In this document: piece after piece, positions 16,145 through 24,581 of the stretch
Position numbering within the stretch: the stretch's first letter is position 1
Layout of the letters: the number at the start of each line of letters is the position of its first letter
From: Palsa-461 sp963768185
GTDB taxonomy: Bacteria; Actinomycetota; Acidimicrobiia; Acidimicrobiales; RAAP-2
DNA length: 64,000 nt
Direction of reading: 5' to 3'
Assembly: GCA_963768185.1 (NCBI GenBank)
Contig: CAVYGS010000005.1
Span: 248,001-312,000 of the forward strand
Made by a program: the position numbers and the translations under genes
The notes under the pieces: generated by a model
Database searches by the model: none
The model's input: the letters and a program-made list of their open reading frames with translations, nothing else
What the model was told of the DNA's origin: nothing

Positions 16145-16701
16145 GACCGGGACGGACGCAACCCGGTGCGAGCTCGACGGATTTCATGGCCCCCGCTTGT
16201 CGGTCCGGCCGCGTCACTGATTGAGCCCACCGGGTTGCGGCCGAACCACTCCATGTCGCCTCGCCGCGACGAAGAGATGAACGGCACCCGGATCTTCGGG
16301 CATGCCCCGCCAGCACCGCCTGGCCTTGGAGAAGGACCGCAACGCGGCCCCGGACGCGGCAGCGCCAAGGGGACGAACGTGACGCCCTGACCGGACTCGC
16401 ATCACATTGCCGAACGACACTTGCCCGGATCACGGGCTCGGCTCGGCGCGCCCTCACGCCCCGAACCAATGAGCCAGAAACCGCCAAACGAGCCGACCCT
16501 ACGGGTCAGCGCCCCTTGACAAGCAGCACTCCTTCAGAGATGAAATCCCCAGCCGACATCACACGGCGCCGCCGGCCGGAACCGGGGCAGTCCTCCGACA
16601 GTTCGTCCGGCTGAGCTGGCGGCTGCCGCTGGCGCAAGAGCCGCCCGCTGACCGTCAGTCGGCCGCTACCGTCGGACGGCGATGAGAAGCGAGGTTCCGA
16701 C
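16145..16701. other. Non-coding stretch between IS110 transposase and the next gene
   Basis: This 557-bp stretch has no frame I can support. Its first part is probably the right end of the IS110 element. It also contains one copy of the 25-bp direct repeat at 16588-16612, which recurs at 20120-20144. No tRNA, terminator or promoter was recognised with confidence. Confidence 0.5.
16588..16612. repeat. 25-bp direct repeat, left copy
   Basis: These 25 bases (core CTCCGACAGTTCGTCCGG) recur exactly at 20120-20144. The pair brackets a 3.5-kb block holding the TPR-like gene, abiEi/abiEii, one tRNA-like repeat and the IS481 fragment. The repeat could be a recombination scar or a fragment of a lost element. 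Confidence 0.7.
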
Positions 16702-18063
16702 GTGAGTCCCCGAGCGCCGCGCTCGGAAGACGGCGACCTGGACACGCTGATCGCGACGCTCGACTCCGACGACCTCCGGGCGATCGTCGGCCAGGCCGCC
16801 GAGCATCATGAGGAGGTGGCCCGGGCGGTCCGTTTGGCCGCCAGCCGTGGGTCGGGAGATCTCAGTCAGCTTCGGGCCGAGATCGACAGCGGGCTACGGG
16901 CCGGACGGTTCCTCGGTTACTACGAGAGCCGTGGCTGGGCCCACGAGGCGCAGCCGATCGTGGCGGAGATCCGCGAGGCGGTCAGGTCGTCACCGTCTGC
17001 CGAGCTGGTGGTGCTCATCGAACGGGCGATCGGGCGGGTGGTGAAGGTGATCCTCCATGCGGATGACTCGGACGGTCTGATCGGCGATGCGGCTAACGAC
17101 CTGCTCGACCTGCATGCTGAGGCCTGTGACGCAGGCGTGGCTGATCCCGTCAAGCTGGCGCGATGGATGGTGAAGTTCCGCTTTGACGACCAGGATTTCT
17201 TCGAGACGGACCCCGTCCGCTACGCCAAGGCGCTGGGTGAGATCGGACTGGCTGCCTTCCGCCGGGAGGTGCAGCAACGCCGGAAAGCCGGCGCCGGCGA
17301 CTCGTTCGCGCTCAAGTACGCCGAGGAGCGCCTAGCGGTGCTCGATGGCGACACGGCGGCCATCGTCCGCCTGCTCGGCGGTGATCTGACCGCGCCGTAC
17401 CAGTTCATCCGGATCGCCGAGGCCATGGAGGAACTGGGCCGCGACGACGACGTCCTGGCGTGGACCACGCGAGGCATCGCAGAAACCAGCGGATGGCAGG
17501 TCGCCCAGCTCTACGACTTCGCGGCCGGCGTGTACACGCGCCACGGCCAGGTCGATGAGGTGCTGCGACTGCGCATGGAGCAGCACCAACGGATGGCGTC
17601 ATCCTCCACTTACAGTCTCCTCCGTACCGCAGCCGAGGGCTGCGGTACCTGGGTCGATGAGCGCCCGCGTGCGAGAGCGGTGCTGGCCCAGCATGATCTC
17701 GGCGGGCTGGTCGATGTGCTCCTCGCGGACGGCGAACCAGACAACGCCTGGCAGGTTGCACTGGATAACCCGGAGTTCGACCCAGGAGAACTGCGGTGGA
17801 TGCGCATGGCGGAAGCCCGCGAGCCGTCCGTGCCCGGCGACGCGTTCGAGATGTACCTGCGTCTTGCCGATCTCGAACTGGAGGACGCTGGGCGGGCCAC
17901 TTACACGAGGGCCGTCGCGATCCTGAAGAAGGCTGCTCGCGCCGCAAAGGCCGCCGATCGCAAGGAGGAGTTCGCCGAGCACGTGGCGACCCTCCGCGAC
18001 CGCCACCGGCGGAGGCCCACCTTTATCTCGATCCTGGACAAGGCGGCGCCTACCTTGAGGTAG
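16702..18063 (+). CDS. Helical-repeat (TPR-like, DUF6880-type) protein
   Basis: A 453-residue soluble protein starts at GTG 16702 with GAAGCGAGG upstream. It is built of helix pairs: LRAEIDSGLRAGRFLGYYESRG, VVLIERAIGRVVKVILHADDSDGLIGD, a middle WMVKFRFDDQDFFETDPVRYAKALGEIGL, and TPR-like FIRIAEAMEELGRDDDVLAWTTRGI. This resembles the domain that follows SWIM zinc fingers in other bacteria, now called DUF6880, but there is no SWIM finger here. Its role is unknown. It sits just upstream of the AbiE toxin-antitoxin pair on the same strand, with a 169-bp gap, and between the 25-bp repeats. Confidence 0.65.
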   Translation: MSPRAPRSEDGDLDTLIATLDSDDLRAIVGQAAEHHEEVARAVRLAASRGSGDLSQLRAEIDSGLRAGRFLGYYESRGWAHEAQPIVAEIREAVRSSPSAELVVLIERAIGRVVKVILHADDSDGLIGDAANDLLDLHAEACDAGVADPVKLARWMVKFRFDDQDFFETDPVRYAKALGEIGLAAFRREVQQRRKAGAGDSFALKYAEERLAVLDGDTAAIVRLLGGDLTAPYQFIRIAEAMEELGRDDDVLAWTTRGIAETSGWQVAQLYDFAAGVYTRHGQVDEVLRLRMEQHQRMASSSTYSLLRTAAEGCGTWVDERPRARAVLAQHDLGGLVDVLLADGEPDNAWQVALDNPEFDPGELRWMRMAEAREPSVPGDAFEMYLRLADLELEDAGRATYTRAVAILKKAARAAKAADRKEEFAEHVATLRDRHRRRPTFISILDKAAPTLR

Positions 18064-18220
18064 CGGCTCCGATTGGCAAGGGCTCTGCTCCAGAAATCCG
18101 TCGGTTCCGGCGTCTCCGGAACGTCCGCCTTCTCTGGAAGGTCGGGGGTTTGCGGGTGTTTCGACACAGCTTCTACTTGATTTCTAGGTGTCTCCTGGCA
18201 TTAGAACTAAAGATTTACTG

Positions 18221-18226
18221 TATGAT
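18221..18226 (+). promoter_or_regulatory. -10 element of a leaderless abiE transcript
   Basis: TATGAT lies 6 bp before the GTG at 18233, inside the only AT-rich stretch of the area (18170-18230). There is no ribosome site before the GTG, so the antitoxin message is probably leaderless. AbiEi antitoxins of this family bind their own promoter, and the AT-rich tract is the likely target. Confidence 0.5.
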
Positions 18227-18232
18227 CATCCC

Positions 18233-18829
18233 GTGGGCGAGAGGCGAACGCTCCGTAGACGGCTGTTCGACTTGGCCGCTGAGCAGGCCGGTTACTTCAG
18301 CGCGGCCCAGGCCCGGGACCTCGGTTACTCGTACCAGGCCCAGGCGCACCACGTCGGCGCCGGCAACTGGCTGCGTGTTGGCCGCGGGCTGTTCCGCCTG
18401 GCGGAGTGGGTACCCGAGCCGCATGATGATCTGGCCCGCTGGACGCTCTGGTCCAGGAATCGAGGAATCGTCTCGCACGAGACGGCGATGGCTGTGCACG
18501 ACATCGGCGAATTCGAGTCGGGGCGAGTTCACCTGACCGTCCCGCCAGGATTCACGATGCACGCCGATGCGCTGGAGCTTCACTTCGCTGAGCTTCCTGA
18601 TTCCGATGCCATGCAGCGAACCGGTTACCGGGTTACGACCCCGGCCCGGACGATCATCGACATCGCTTCAACCAGCCCGGACGAACAGCAGCTCGGCCGG
18701 GCCATCGCTGAAGCACAACAGCGCGGCATGCTCACGCTCCGATCCCTGCGTTCGCGGGCCGATGTTCTCGACGCCAGAGCGGCTCTCAACATCGAACGCG
18801 CGTATTCCGCGATGTCGGCCACGTCATGA
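18233..18829 (+). CDS. abiEi: AbiEi-type antitoxin/transcriptional regulator (type IV toxin-antitoxin)
   Basis: The protein is 198 residues from GTG 18233, chosen because the -10 box ends 6 bp upstream; an ATG at 18188 lies before the promoter. The N-terminal winged helix is LRRRLFDLAAEQAGYFSAAQARDLGYS followed by GNWLRVGRGLFRLAEW. The C-terminal domain shows SHETAMAVHDIGE, HLTVPPGF and TTPARTIIDIAS, the pattern of AbiEi/COG5340 antitoxins. It represses its operon and counters AbiEii without binding it directly in known systems. It overlaps the toxin gene by 4 bp (ATGA). Confidence 0.88.
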   Translation: MGERRTLRRRLFDLAAEQAGYFSAAQARDLGYSYQAQAHHVGAGNWLRVGRGLFRLAEWVPEPHDDLARWTLWSRNRGIVSHETAMAVHDIGEFESGRVHLTVPPGFTMHADALELHFAELPDSDAMQRTGYRVTTPARTIIDIASTSPDEQQLGRAIAEAQQRGMLTLRSLRSRADVLDARAALNIERAYSAMSATS

Positions 18830-19674
18830 GCTATGCCACGGCGCACACGCTGCGAACGGCACTCGAGGACCGCCTTCACAACCGGTCGACGGTTACCGGC
18901 ATCTCCCTTGACCGCCTTCGCCGACGTGTCCTCTTCGAGCGAATCGTGGCCCGGCTGCAGGCCTCGGCACCTGGGCGTTGGGTGCTCAAGGGCGGCATGG
19001 CGCTCGAGGTACGCCTCGGCGACGAAGCCCGGCTGACCAAGGACCTCGACCTCGGTCTCCGCGCTGAGATCGAATCCGGTACGGCTCTTCACGAGCTCCT
19101 GATCGAGGCCCTGAGTGTCGATCGGGAAGGCGACAGATTCGAGTTCGCGGCCGCGGCACCCCAACTGCTCGCCTCAGACGGAGCAGGGCATCCGACCTGG
19201 CGCGTGAGCGTGGCAGCGAGGCTGGCTGGGAGGAACTTCGGCGGCATCCGGCTCGACGTCTCCCCCAGGCCGCACGAGCTAATCGAAACCGAGGAAGTGG
19301 TGCTCCCGAACACACTCGACTTCGCCGGCATCGCAGCGACGACGATCGAAATGGTCGATGTCAATCGCCACGCGGCCGAGAAACTGCACGCCATGTCCCG
19401 GGACTTCGGCGACCGCGAGAACACCCGTGTCCGCGATCTCATGGATGTCGTTCTCCTCATCGAGCATGGGTTACTCACGACCGAGCGGCTCCGCGCATGT
19501 GTACGTGAAGTGTGGACCGAACGGGATCGGACCGATCCGCCGACCGAACTGCCGGCATTTCCTGCATCGTGGCCAATGCGCTATGAGCGACTGACGACCG
19601 AGCGCAGCGTTGGTGCGTCCGACTTCCCGTCTGCCCGAGCCCAGATCGTGCAGCTCTGGTCGGATCTCCGATGA
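18826..19674 (+). CDS. abiEii: AbiEii/AbiGii nucleotidyltransferase toxin
   Basis: The 282-residue protein carries the nucleotidyltransferase signature VLKGGMALEVRL (54-65) followed by TKDLDLGL (71-78), and a later catalytic/structural block NRHAAEKLHAM and TRVRDLMDVVLLIE. Known AbiEii proteins are NTP-transferases that arrest growth on phage infection, and related toxins add nucleotides to tRNA acceptor ends. Co-translated with abiEi through an ATGA overlap. All motifs are intact, so the pair is predicted to work. Confidence 0.9.
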   Translation: MSYATAHTLRTALEDRLHNRSTVTGISLDRLRRRVLFERIVARLQASAPGRWVLKGGMALEVRLGDEARLTKDLDLGLRAEIESGTALHELLIEALSVDREGDRFEFAAAAPQLLASDGAGHPTWRVSVAARLAGRNFGGIRLDVSPRPHELIETEEVVLPNTLDFAGIAATTIEMVDVNRHAAEKLHAMSRDFGDRENTRVRDLMDVVLLIEHGLLTTERLRACVREVWTERDRTDPPTELPAFPASWPMRYERLTTERSVGASDFPSARAQIVQLWSDLR

Positions 19675-19702
19675 GCGCGCGTAGTCGGGGCGACGGGACT
19701 TC

Positions 19703-19725
19703 GGACTGGTTGGCGCCCCCGGCAG
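19703..19725. repeat. Duplicate of tRNA-Arg 3' end, candidate attachment site (distal)
   Basis: Twenty-three bases here match 29792-29814 exactly. That segment covers the 3' acceptor end of tRNA-Arg (CCA, discriminator, CGGGGGC strand and first T-stem bases) and 8 bp beyond. The direct orientation and the position 10 kb from the tRNA are what integration at a tRNA 3' end leaves behind. Confidence 0.75.
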
Positions 19726-19804
19726 TGTCTGAATTCAGGCTTGGAGAGTCGCTGGTCGAAGGATGTGTCAAGACATAGGAGAGTCCTGATGGAAGGGGCC
19801 TCCT

Positions 19805-20095
19805 ATGGACAAGGGACGGTTTCTGGTCGAGACGCACCTGCGGACGAAGCAACCAATCCAGGAGCTCGCCGAGGCGCACGGGATGAGCGAGAGCTGGCTT
19901 TACAAGCTGCTCGCCCGCTACCGAGTGGAGGGACCAGCAGGGCTCGAGTCCCGCTCGAGACGGCCGAAGACCTCGCCCAGCCGCATCGCCGATCTCTACG
20001 AGGACGAGATCGTGCGGGTCCGAAAGGAACTGAGCGAGCGCGGGTTCGACGCTGGGGCCCAGACGATCCATGCCCACATGTTGAGCTTCATCACA
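19805..20095 (+). pseudogene. IS481-family transposase, N-terminal fragment
   Basis: From ATG 19805 about 90 residues read as the IS481 N-terminal helix-turn-helix region: MDKGRFLVETHLRTKQPIQE, LAEAHGMSESWLYKLLARYR and SRSRRPKTSPSRI. Similarity stops near IHAHM, and the integrase-type DDE domain is missing. The break coincides with a 17-bp tRNA-Arg-like repeat at 20096 and the 25-bp repeat at 20120. The frame then runs on into unrelated sequence. This is a remnant, not an active element. Confidence 0.8.
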
Positions 20096-20112
20096 TGGCG
20101 CCCCCGGCAGGA
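20096..20112. repeat. Second partial tRNA-Arg 3'-end copy
   Basis: TGGCGCCCCCGGCAGGA matches 29800-29816 of tRNA-Arg exactly (17 bp). It lies exactly where the IS481 fragment loses homology, and 371 bp after the longer copy. Two copies suggest either tandem insertions at the same tRNA or a deletion between attachment sites. Confidence 0.7.
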
Positions 20113-20119
20113 GCCGGTC

Positions 20120-20144
20120 CAGTCCTCCGACAGTTCGTCCGGCT
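20120..20144. repeat. 25-bp direct repeat, right copy
   Basis: Identical to 16588-16612. It follows the partial tRNA copy by 7 bp, so three repeat types meet within 50 bp here. Confidence 0.7.
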
Positions 20145-20229
20145 ACATAAGCGCCTTGACCTGGGCTGACCCAGTCTGCACGCAGCGCTTGTTCCGCCGC
20201 TGTTCTCGCTGCGTGGCACGCTTGGTCCC

Positions 20230-21084
20230 ATGGCTACCATCAGCGCCGAACAGCGCACAGAGGAGTGCGACGCCCTAATGGATGTGGCAGTCGCCGCACG
20301 CCACGACGACGAGACTCGGGTCGAGGCACTGCGCGCCTGTGTTGCCCATCCCTGCGCCTACCACGAGCTGGACCTGCCCGAGCTGTTCCGGGAGCTGGGG
20401 GAGACGCTGTCGCGGCTAAAGCGTTACGACGAGTCACTTGAGGCGTGGGAGACGGCCATTGCCGCGGGCGATCGCGGTCTACCCCACCCAAGGACGAACG
20501 TGGCCGAAGTGCTGCTTCGGGCTGGCCGGCGAGAAGAGGCCGACATTGTCTTTGCCGACCTTCGCCTCCAGTGCCCAGACGATATCTGGTTGTACAACGC
20601 GGCCGGATACGCCTACGGCTGGGTGGGTGAGGACGCCGCCGCCCTGCCGTGGCTGGAGCAAGGCATCGCCATGGCCCTCGCCGACGGGGACAACGATGGC
20701 ATTCTCCACCAACTTGACGAGGCGAGGACTCGCTGCCGCGAGGCACTGGGACTCCCCGAGGACGAACTCAGCGCCCGGGTGGCTGCCTTCGAGCGGCCCG
20801 ATCACCGGCCGGGTTCGAACTTCTCCCACCCGAAGACCGAGATGTACGGGGAAGCACATCCGAACCGCGCCCCTTGCGCCCACTGTGGCTGGGATTCAAG
20901 TGCCGATCCCCCCGTCGAGATACACCTCGATGAGCTCGAATGGCTGGCTGACGCCCTGCACCGTCGCCCTGCCCCCACCGTTGAGGAACTTCAAGTGCCG
21001 CTCCGGACGGCCAAAGTCGGGAGGAACGCGCCCTGCCCGTGCGGATCGGGCCGCAAGTACAAGCACTGCTGCGGCGGGCGATGA
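20230..21084 (+). CDS. TPR-like protein with C-terminal SEC-C zinc-binding motif
   Basis: The protein is 284 residues. The first 180 are TPR-like helical repeats (for example LPELFRELGETLSRLKRYDESLEAWETAI and TNVAEVLLRAGRREEADIVFADL). A CAHCGWD element sits near 216, and the extreme C-terminus is the classical SEC-C motif, VGRNAPCPCGSGRKYKHCCGG, which binds zinc and often mediates contacts with protein or nucleic acid. The stop overlaps the ATG of the next gene (ATGA), so the two form an operon. Position beside the tRNA-derived repeats suggests island cargo. Function unknown. Confidence 0.75.
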   Translation: MATISAEQRTEECDALMDVAVAARHDDETRVEALRACVAHPCAYHELDLPELFRELGETLSRLKRYDESLEAWETAIAAGDRGLPHPRTNVAEVLLRAGRREEADIVFADLRLQCPDDIWLYNAAGYAYGWVGEDAAALPWLEQGIAMALADGDNDGILHQLDEARTRCREALGLPEDELSARVAAFERPDHRPGSNFSHPKTEMYGEAHPNRAPCAHCGWDSSADPPVEIHLDELEWLADALHRRPAPTVEELQVPLRTAKVGRNAPCPCGSGRKYKHCCGGR

Positions 21085-22425
21085 GCGCAGAAGTGGTCGA
21101 TGCCGCGGTGAGCCGGGCCGAGGGGAGACGTCCCGATCTGGCCATGGCGGTGCAAGCAATGGCCGACGCCCTCACTGCTGGTGAAGGCACCGAGATGATC
21201 CACCAGGCCGCGCTGCAGCAGTTCTTGTGGTGGCACCTGCCGCGCAAGTACCCCGAAGAGGACTGGACCGGGCTGGCCGATGCCGCCGCCGAACTGCTCG
21301 ATGAGCTTGACATGAAGCGCCTGGCGGAGATTGCCCGCTCCGACCAGACGGCGGCCGTGCTGGCGGCTTGGGCCACTGGGCCTGGGTTGGGTGCCAAAGC
21401 GTTCCGGGCTGCCCACGGATCTTCCGGGGTCGAGCCGCCCGATACGCCGGGCTTGGCATGGGGGTCGGTGATGGGCAGCGATGAGGCATGTGCCCTGGAT
21501 GCCGCCGAGCGGGCGCTTGGGGAGGCGGTTGCCACCGGAGAGCTGGTTCCGGGAAGATCCCGATGGCGCTCCGCTGCGGTTGCCATCACTGAACAGGTGC
21601 TGACCAGGCCTCTCGAAGTCCCGCCGGGACAGAGCTTGGGCCAGCCTCGTCACCACGGAGCGCGTCGCCCACTGGGTCGACTCGGCTCTACACCCGGAAC
21701 TCGGCGAGTGGCGGTCCTCGGTGGCCAACCGCCTGCTCAATCCGATCGCCGCGCCGCCAGACCCGGCCGAACCCATCGCCCCGATCCATTGGCTTCTCAA
21801 TCTCGCTGGCGCACCTGGTGGCGCCGAGCTGACGCAGAGCAACTATCTGGCGCGGGCCTCGGTCCTTGTCGCCGTGGAGCGATTCGGCTGGTGGGATTGG
21901 TCCAAGGCGCCCCGGTCCGAGGCCGACGTACCCCAGCTCTCCTGTGTGCGCGAGGCCGCGGTCCGGCTTCGCCTGGTCCGCCGGCGGGGGCGGCGCCTGC
22001 ACCTCACCTCACTGGGATCGCAGCTGCTGGCGAACCCTGCGGACCTGTGGCATGCCGTGGCGGGCGAGACCGAAGACGGCGACGCCTTTACGCTCGCTGT
22101 GACCGAAGTGGTCGGCCTCCGCCTGGTCCGTGGACAGGCAGAGCGGGACGAGCTCGTCGCCGACGTCACCCCGATTCTTGGAGCGCAGGGTTGGTCAACC
22201 TCCAGTGGGCCGATCACCCCCGACCACATCTCGTACGCGATTTGGGGGCCGCTCCGCTGGTGGCGGCTGTTTTCAGCTCTCGACGAGATCGAGTCGACTT
22301 GGGAGCGCGGAACTGGTCGGCGTCTCAGGCCCCACACCGTTGCCCTGCGCCCAGACGGCGAACGGATGATCCTCGCCTACCTCCGATCACGGGCCGCGGG
22401 ACCACGCCACAGCGTCTGGGCATGA
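21081..22425 (+). pseudogene. Unknown two-part protein coupled to the SEC-C gene, one +1 frameshift
   Basis: From ATG 21081, overlapping the SEC-C stop, about 180 helical residues are read (MSAEVVDAAVSRAEGRRPDL, QFLWWHLPRKYPEEDW). Near 21620-21632 sense shifts by one base to a second frame that continues convincingly (AWASLVTTERVAHWVDSALH, LARASVLVAVERFGWWDW, VREAAVRLRLVRRRGRRLHL, TSLGSQLLANPADLWHAV) to 22425. Joined, it would be about 448 residues with a winged-helix-like C-terminal region. It may be a frameshift in the sequence, a split gene or a pseudogene. No function is known. Confidence 0.6.
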
Positions 22426-22521
22426 TCACGGCGGTATCACTCCTCCGGCTCCTGGCGCAGAATGCACCCTCGGTCACCGTACGCATTTCCTGCCATGACT
22501 CCACAGATCGAGATACGCGCT

Positions 22522-23604
22522 TCACGGCTCGCCATCGTCGTCCTCAAGCCCCTCAGCCCATGTGTCGGCGTCGACCTCATCAGGATCGATGTCCGCCTCG
22601 TCGCTCAGCTCCAGCACCTCATCGGTAAGCGGTGGGGGTTCCCAAGGTGATATGTGGTCGTAGCTCTTACCGATTCTCTTGACAGCGGCTGGGATGCTCT
22701 CCAATCCGGGAAACTGAAAGATCCCCTGAGCTTGTTCGGACCGGCGTTGGCGTGCGGCTTGGGCCCGTTCTTGCATCGACGGGATGGATCTGGTCGATGC
22801 GGAGTTGTACACGTGCGCCATGATCTTGTCGCCCGGACCCGAGTCGGTGGCGAAGATCATCGTGTAGATCGGTTGACCAGCGGTGTTCACGAGCTGGAGC
22901 GCGTGAGTGGTCCGATACCCGAGAACGTTCTCCAGGCGCCATCGCAGGAGATTGACGAATTCGGCCCTCATCTCCTCGGGGCTGATGGCGTCAGCCTGTC
23001 TCAGGCGATGGATCGCAAACCAGTCACGGACACCGAACACTCTGTCCAGCCGTTCGGCCATACGACGACCCATAGTTCCCTGGAGCCCCAAGACCCGGGC
23101 AAATGCGGGCTCCGGGAGCAACATCCACTGCTCGACCTTCGTCTTCTTGTCCGCTCGCCAAGTGGCCAACTGTTCGATGGTCGTCCAGGCAACCTGGAGC
23201 CCCGTTGGATCGAGGAACGCGAACGTCGGGGCCCAGCGGATCGGATCGAGCCATCGCAGCGCCTCGGTCAACGTGTCGTTGCTGTCACCGGCAAACACCC
23301 TCCAACGATTGTCGGTCGGACGCGCTTCCCGTATCGTGGTTTCCAGGTTGCACGCGGGCGCGGGTAGATCAAAGAAGGCGAGTCGGGTAAAGGGTGGCTC
23401 AGCATCGAGCGCAATCCGGGCTGAGCCAGGAAACGTTCCTGACTCATGCCGCCGGGCGTTGTTGTAAGTCCCCGCGAACAGATCGAGGCAGATTGCCTCG
23501 CTGGATTTGCCCCGGACCGCTGTCGTGAAGCTGTTGAGGTACTCGCGCAGGATCTGCAGCTTGACCTCCGACCACCAATCCCAGTCTCGTCTCCTCGCAG
23601 TCAT
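22522..23604 (-). CDS. tcmP: Three-Cys-motif partner protein (TcmP family)
   Basis: The 360-residue protein starts at ATG 23604, overlapping the DUF5131 stop (ATGA). The N-terminal half shows WWSEVKLQILREYLNSFT then ICLDLFAGTYNNARRH and GSARIAL, the TcmP signature resembling a methyltransferase motif I (DLFAG). A second block, FAFLDPTGLQVAWTTIEQLA, follows. The C-terminus is acidic. TcmP proteins are almost always encoded beside a three-Cys-motif protein such as the DUF5131/Gp37-Gp68 family, as here. The pair occurs on phages and defence islands, but its biochemical role is unknown. Confidence 0.82.
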   Translation of the reverse strand: MTARRRDWDWWSEVKLQILREYLNSFTTAVRGKSSEAICLDLFAGTYNNARRHESGTFPGSARIALDAEPPFTRLAFFDLPAPACNLETTIREARPTDNRWRVFAGDSNDTLTEALRWLDPIRWAPTFAFLDPTGLQVAWTTIEQLATWRADKKTKVEQWMLLPEPAFARVLGLQGTMGRRMAERLDRVFGVRDWFAIHRLRQADAISPEEMRAEFVNLLRWRLENVLGYRTTHALQLVNTAGQPIYTMIFATDSGPGDKIMAHVYNSASTRSIPSMQERAQAARQRRSEQAQGIFQFPGLESIPAAVKRIGKSYDHISPWEPPPLTDEVLELSDEADIDPDEVDADTWAEGLEDDDGEP

Positions 23605-24353
23605 GCAAGCGCGACCGTCGTGCATGGCATCTCGTTGTGCAGTCGGCCTTCAAGCGTCCGCCCGCCAGCTTTAGGCGTCCGGCCGCCCCACTGCTTGAAG
23701 AAGAACGGCACGCCCGCTGCCGCGCACTGGTCTCTAAGCCCGGTTACCCACGCGCTCTCGATCGGTCTGGCATCGGATCCGCTCTCACCGCCGGCAATCA
23801 GCCATTCGATTCCACTCAAGTCCAGGTCGCTAAGTGGCCCAAGAAGAGGTTCGGCGCTGATGAACCGAACCGCAGCTGGCACACCGCGCAGATGGTCGAC
23901 CCTGAACGCGTATCGGTCGTTTTCCACACTCACACCCATCCAGAGGTTGCGAGGCCAGTCAAGCCTTTCAGCTACAGCCTTCAGGCGCTTCGAGCGCTTT
24001 GTGAGTAGTTGGTAGGTGTGCTGTGGCGTGCCAGAGATGATTTCGAACACCGATCGTATGTAGTCGATCGGCACCTTCGGGTGGAAAAGGTCGCTCATCG
24101 AGTTGACGAAGATGAGCCGAGGAGATAGCCAGCCCCTCGGGAGGGCGAGCGTATCCGGATGTAGTGTTAATCCGAATCCCGGACCGCTCGTACGCGGATC
24201 GCCATCGTACTGGTACTTGGCTTGACCCATGGCCTTCAGCCGTTTTGCGAGCGTTAACGCGTAGCAGTTGTCGCAACCTGGCGACGTACGGTCACACCCG
24301 GTCGTCGGGTTCCACGTAGCCTCAGTCCATTCGATCGCGCTGCGATCTCCCAT
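23601..24353 (-). CDS. DUF5131 / phage Gp37-Gp68 family three-Cys-motif protein
   Basis: The protein is 250 residues and begins MGDRSAIEWTEATWNPTTGC, followed by SPGCDNCYALTLAKRL. The cysteine cluster (C20, C27, C30) is the three-Cys motif of this family and recalls a radical-SAM or metal-cluster site. Later conserved blocks are PRLIFVNSMSDLFH, YQLLTKRSKRL, LWMGVSVEN, RFISAEPLLGPL, EWLIAGGESG and FFFKQWGG. Overlaps tcmP by 4 bp, so the two are co-translated. There are 228 bp between this start and the HEPN gene upstream, enough for its own promoter. Biochemistry unknown. Confidence 0.85.
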   Translation of the reverse strand: MGDRSAIEWTEATWNPTTGCDRTSPGCDNCYALTLAKRLKAMGQAKYQYDGDPRTSGPGFGLTLHPDTLALPRGWLSPRLIFVNSMSDLFHPKVPIDYIRSVFEIISGTPQHTYQLLTKRSKRLKAVAERLDWPRNLWMGVSVENDRYAFRVDHLRGVPAAVRFISAEPLLGPLSDLDLSGIEWLIAGGESGSDARPIESAWVTGLRDQCAAAGVPFFFKQWGGRTPKAGGRTLEGRLHNEMPCTTVALA

Positions 24354-24581
24354 TCCGGCTCCTTTATCGTCGTTGTGGCTGCAGTCCCAACCCGAGGGTT
24401 GGCGATTCCGGTCGTTGGCTACAGGGCGAACCCTTGGTGCATCCCATCATGCGATGTGGGTGTGACGCTGGTAGGAGCGGCCTGGCATCATGCCGACTCT
24501 CTGGCCGATCCAGAGCCAGTCTTGATCCGACCAGCGAGGCAGTCACTATCTGAGGGAGGTGCATTCATTGACTACCTCCAT

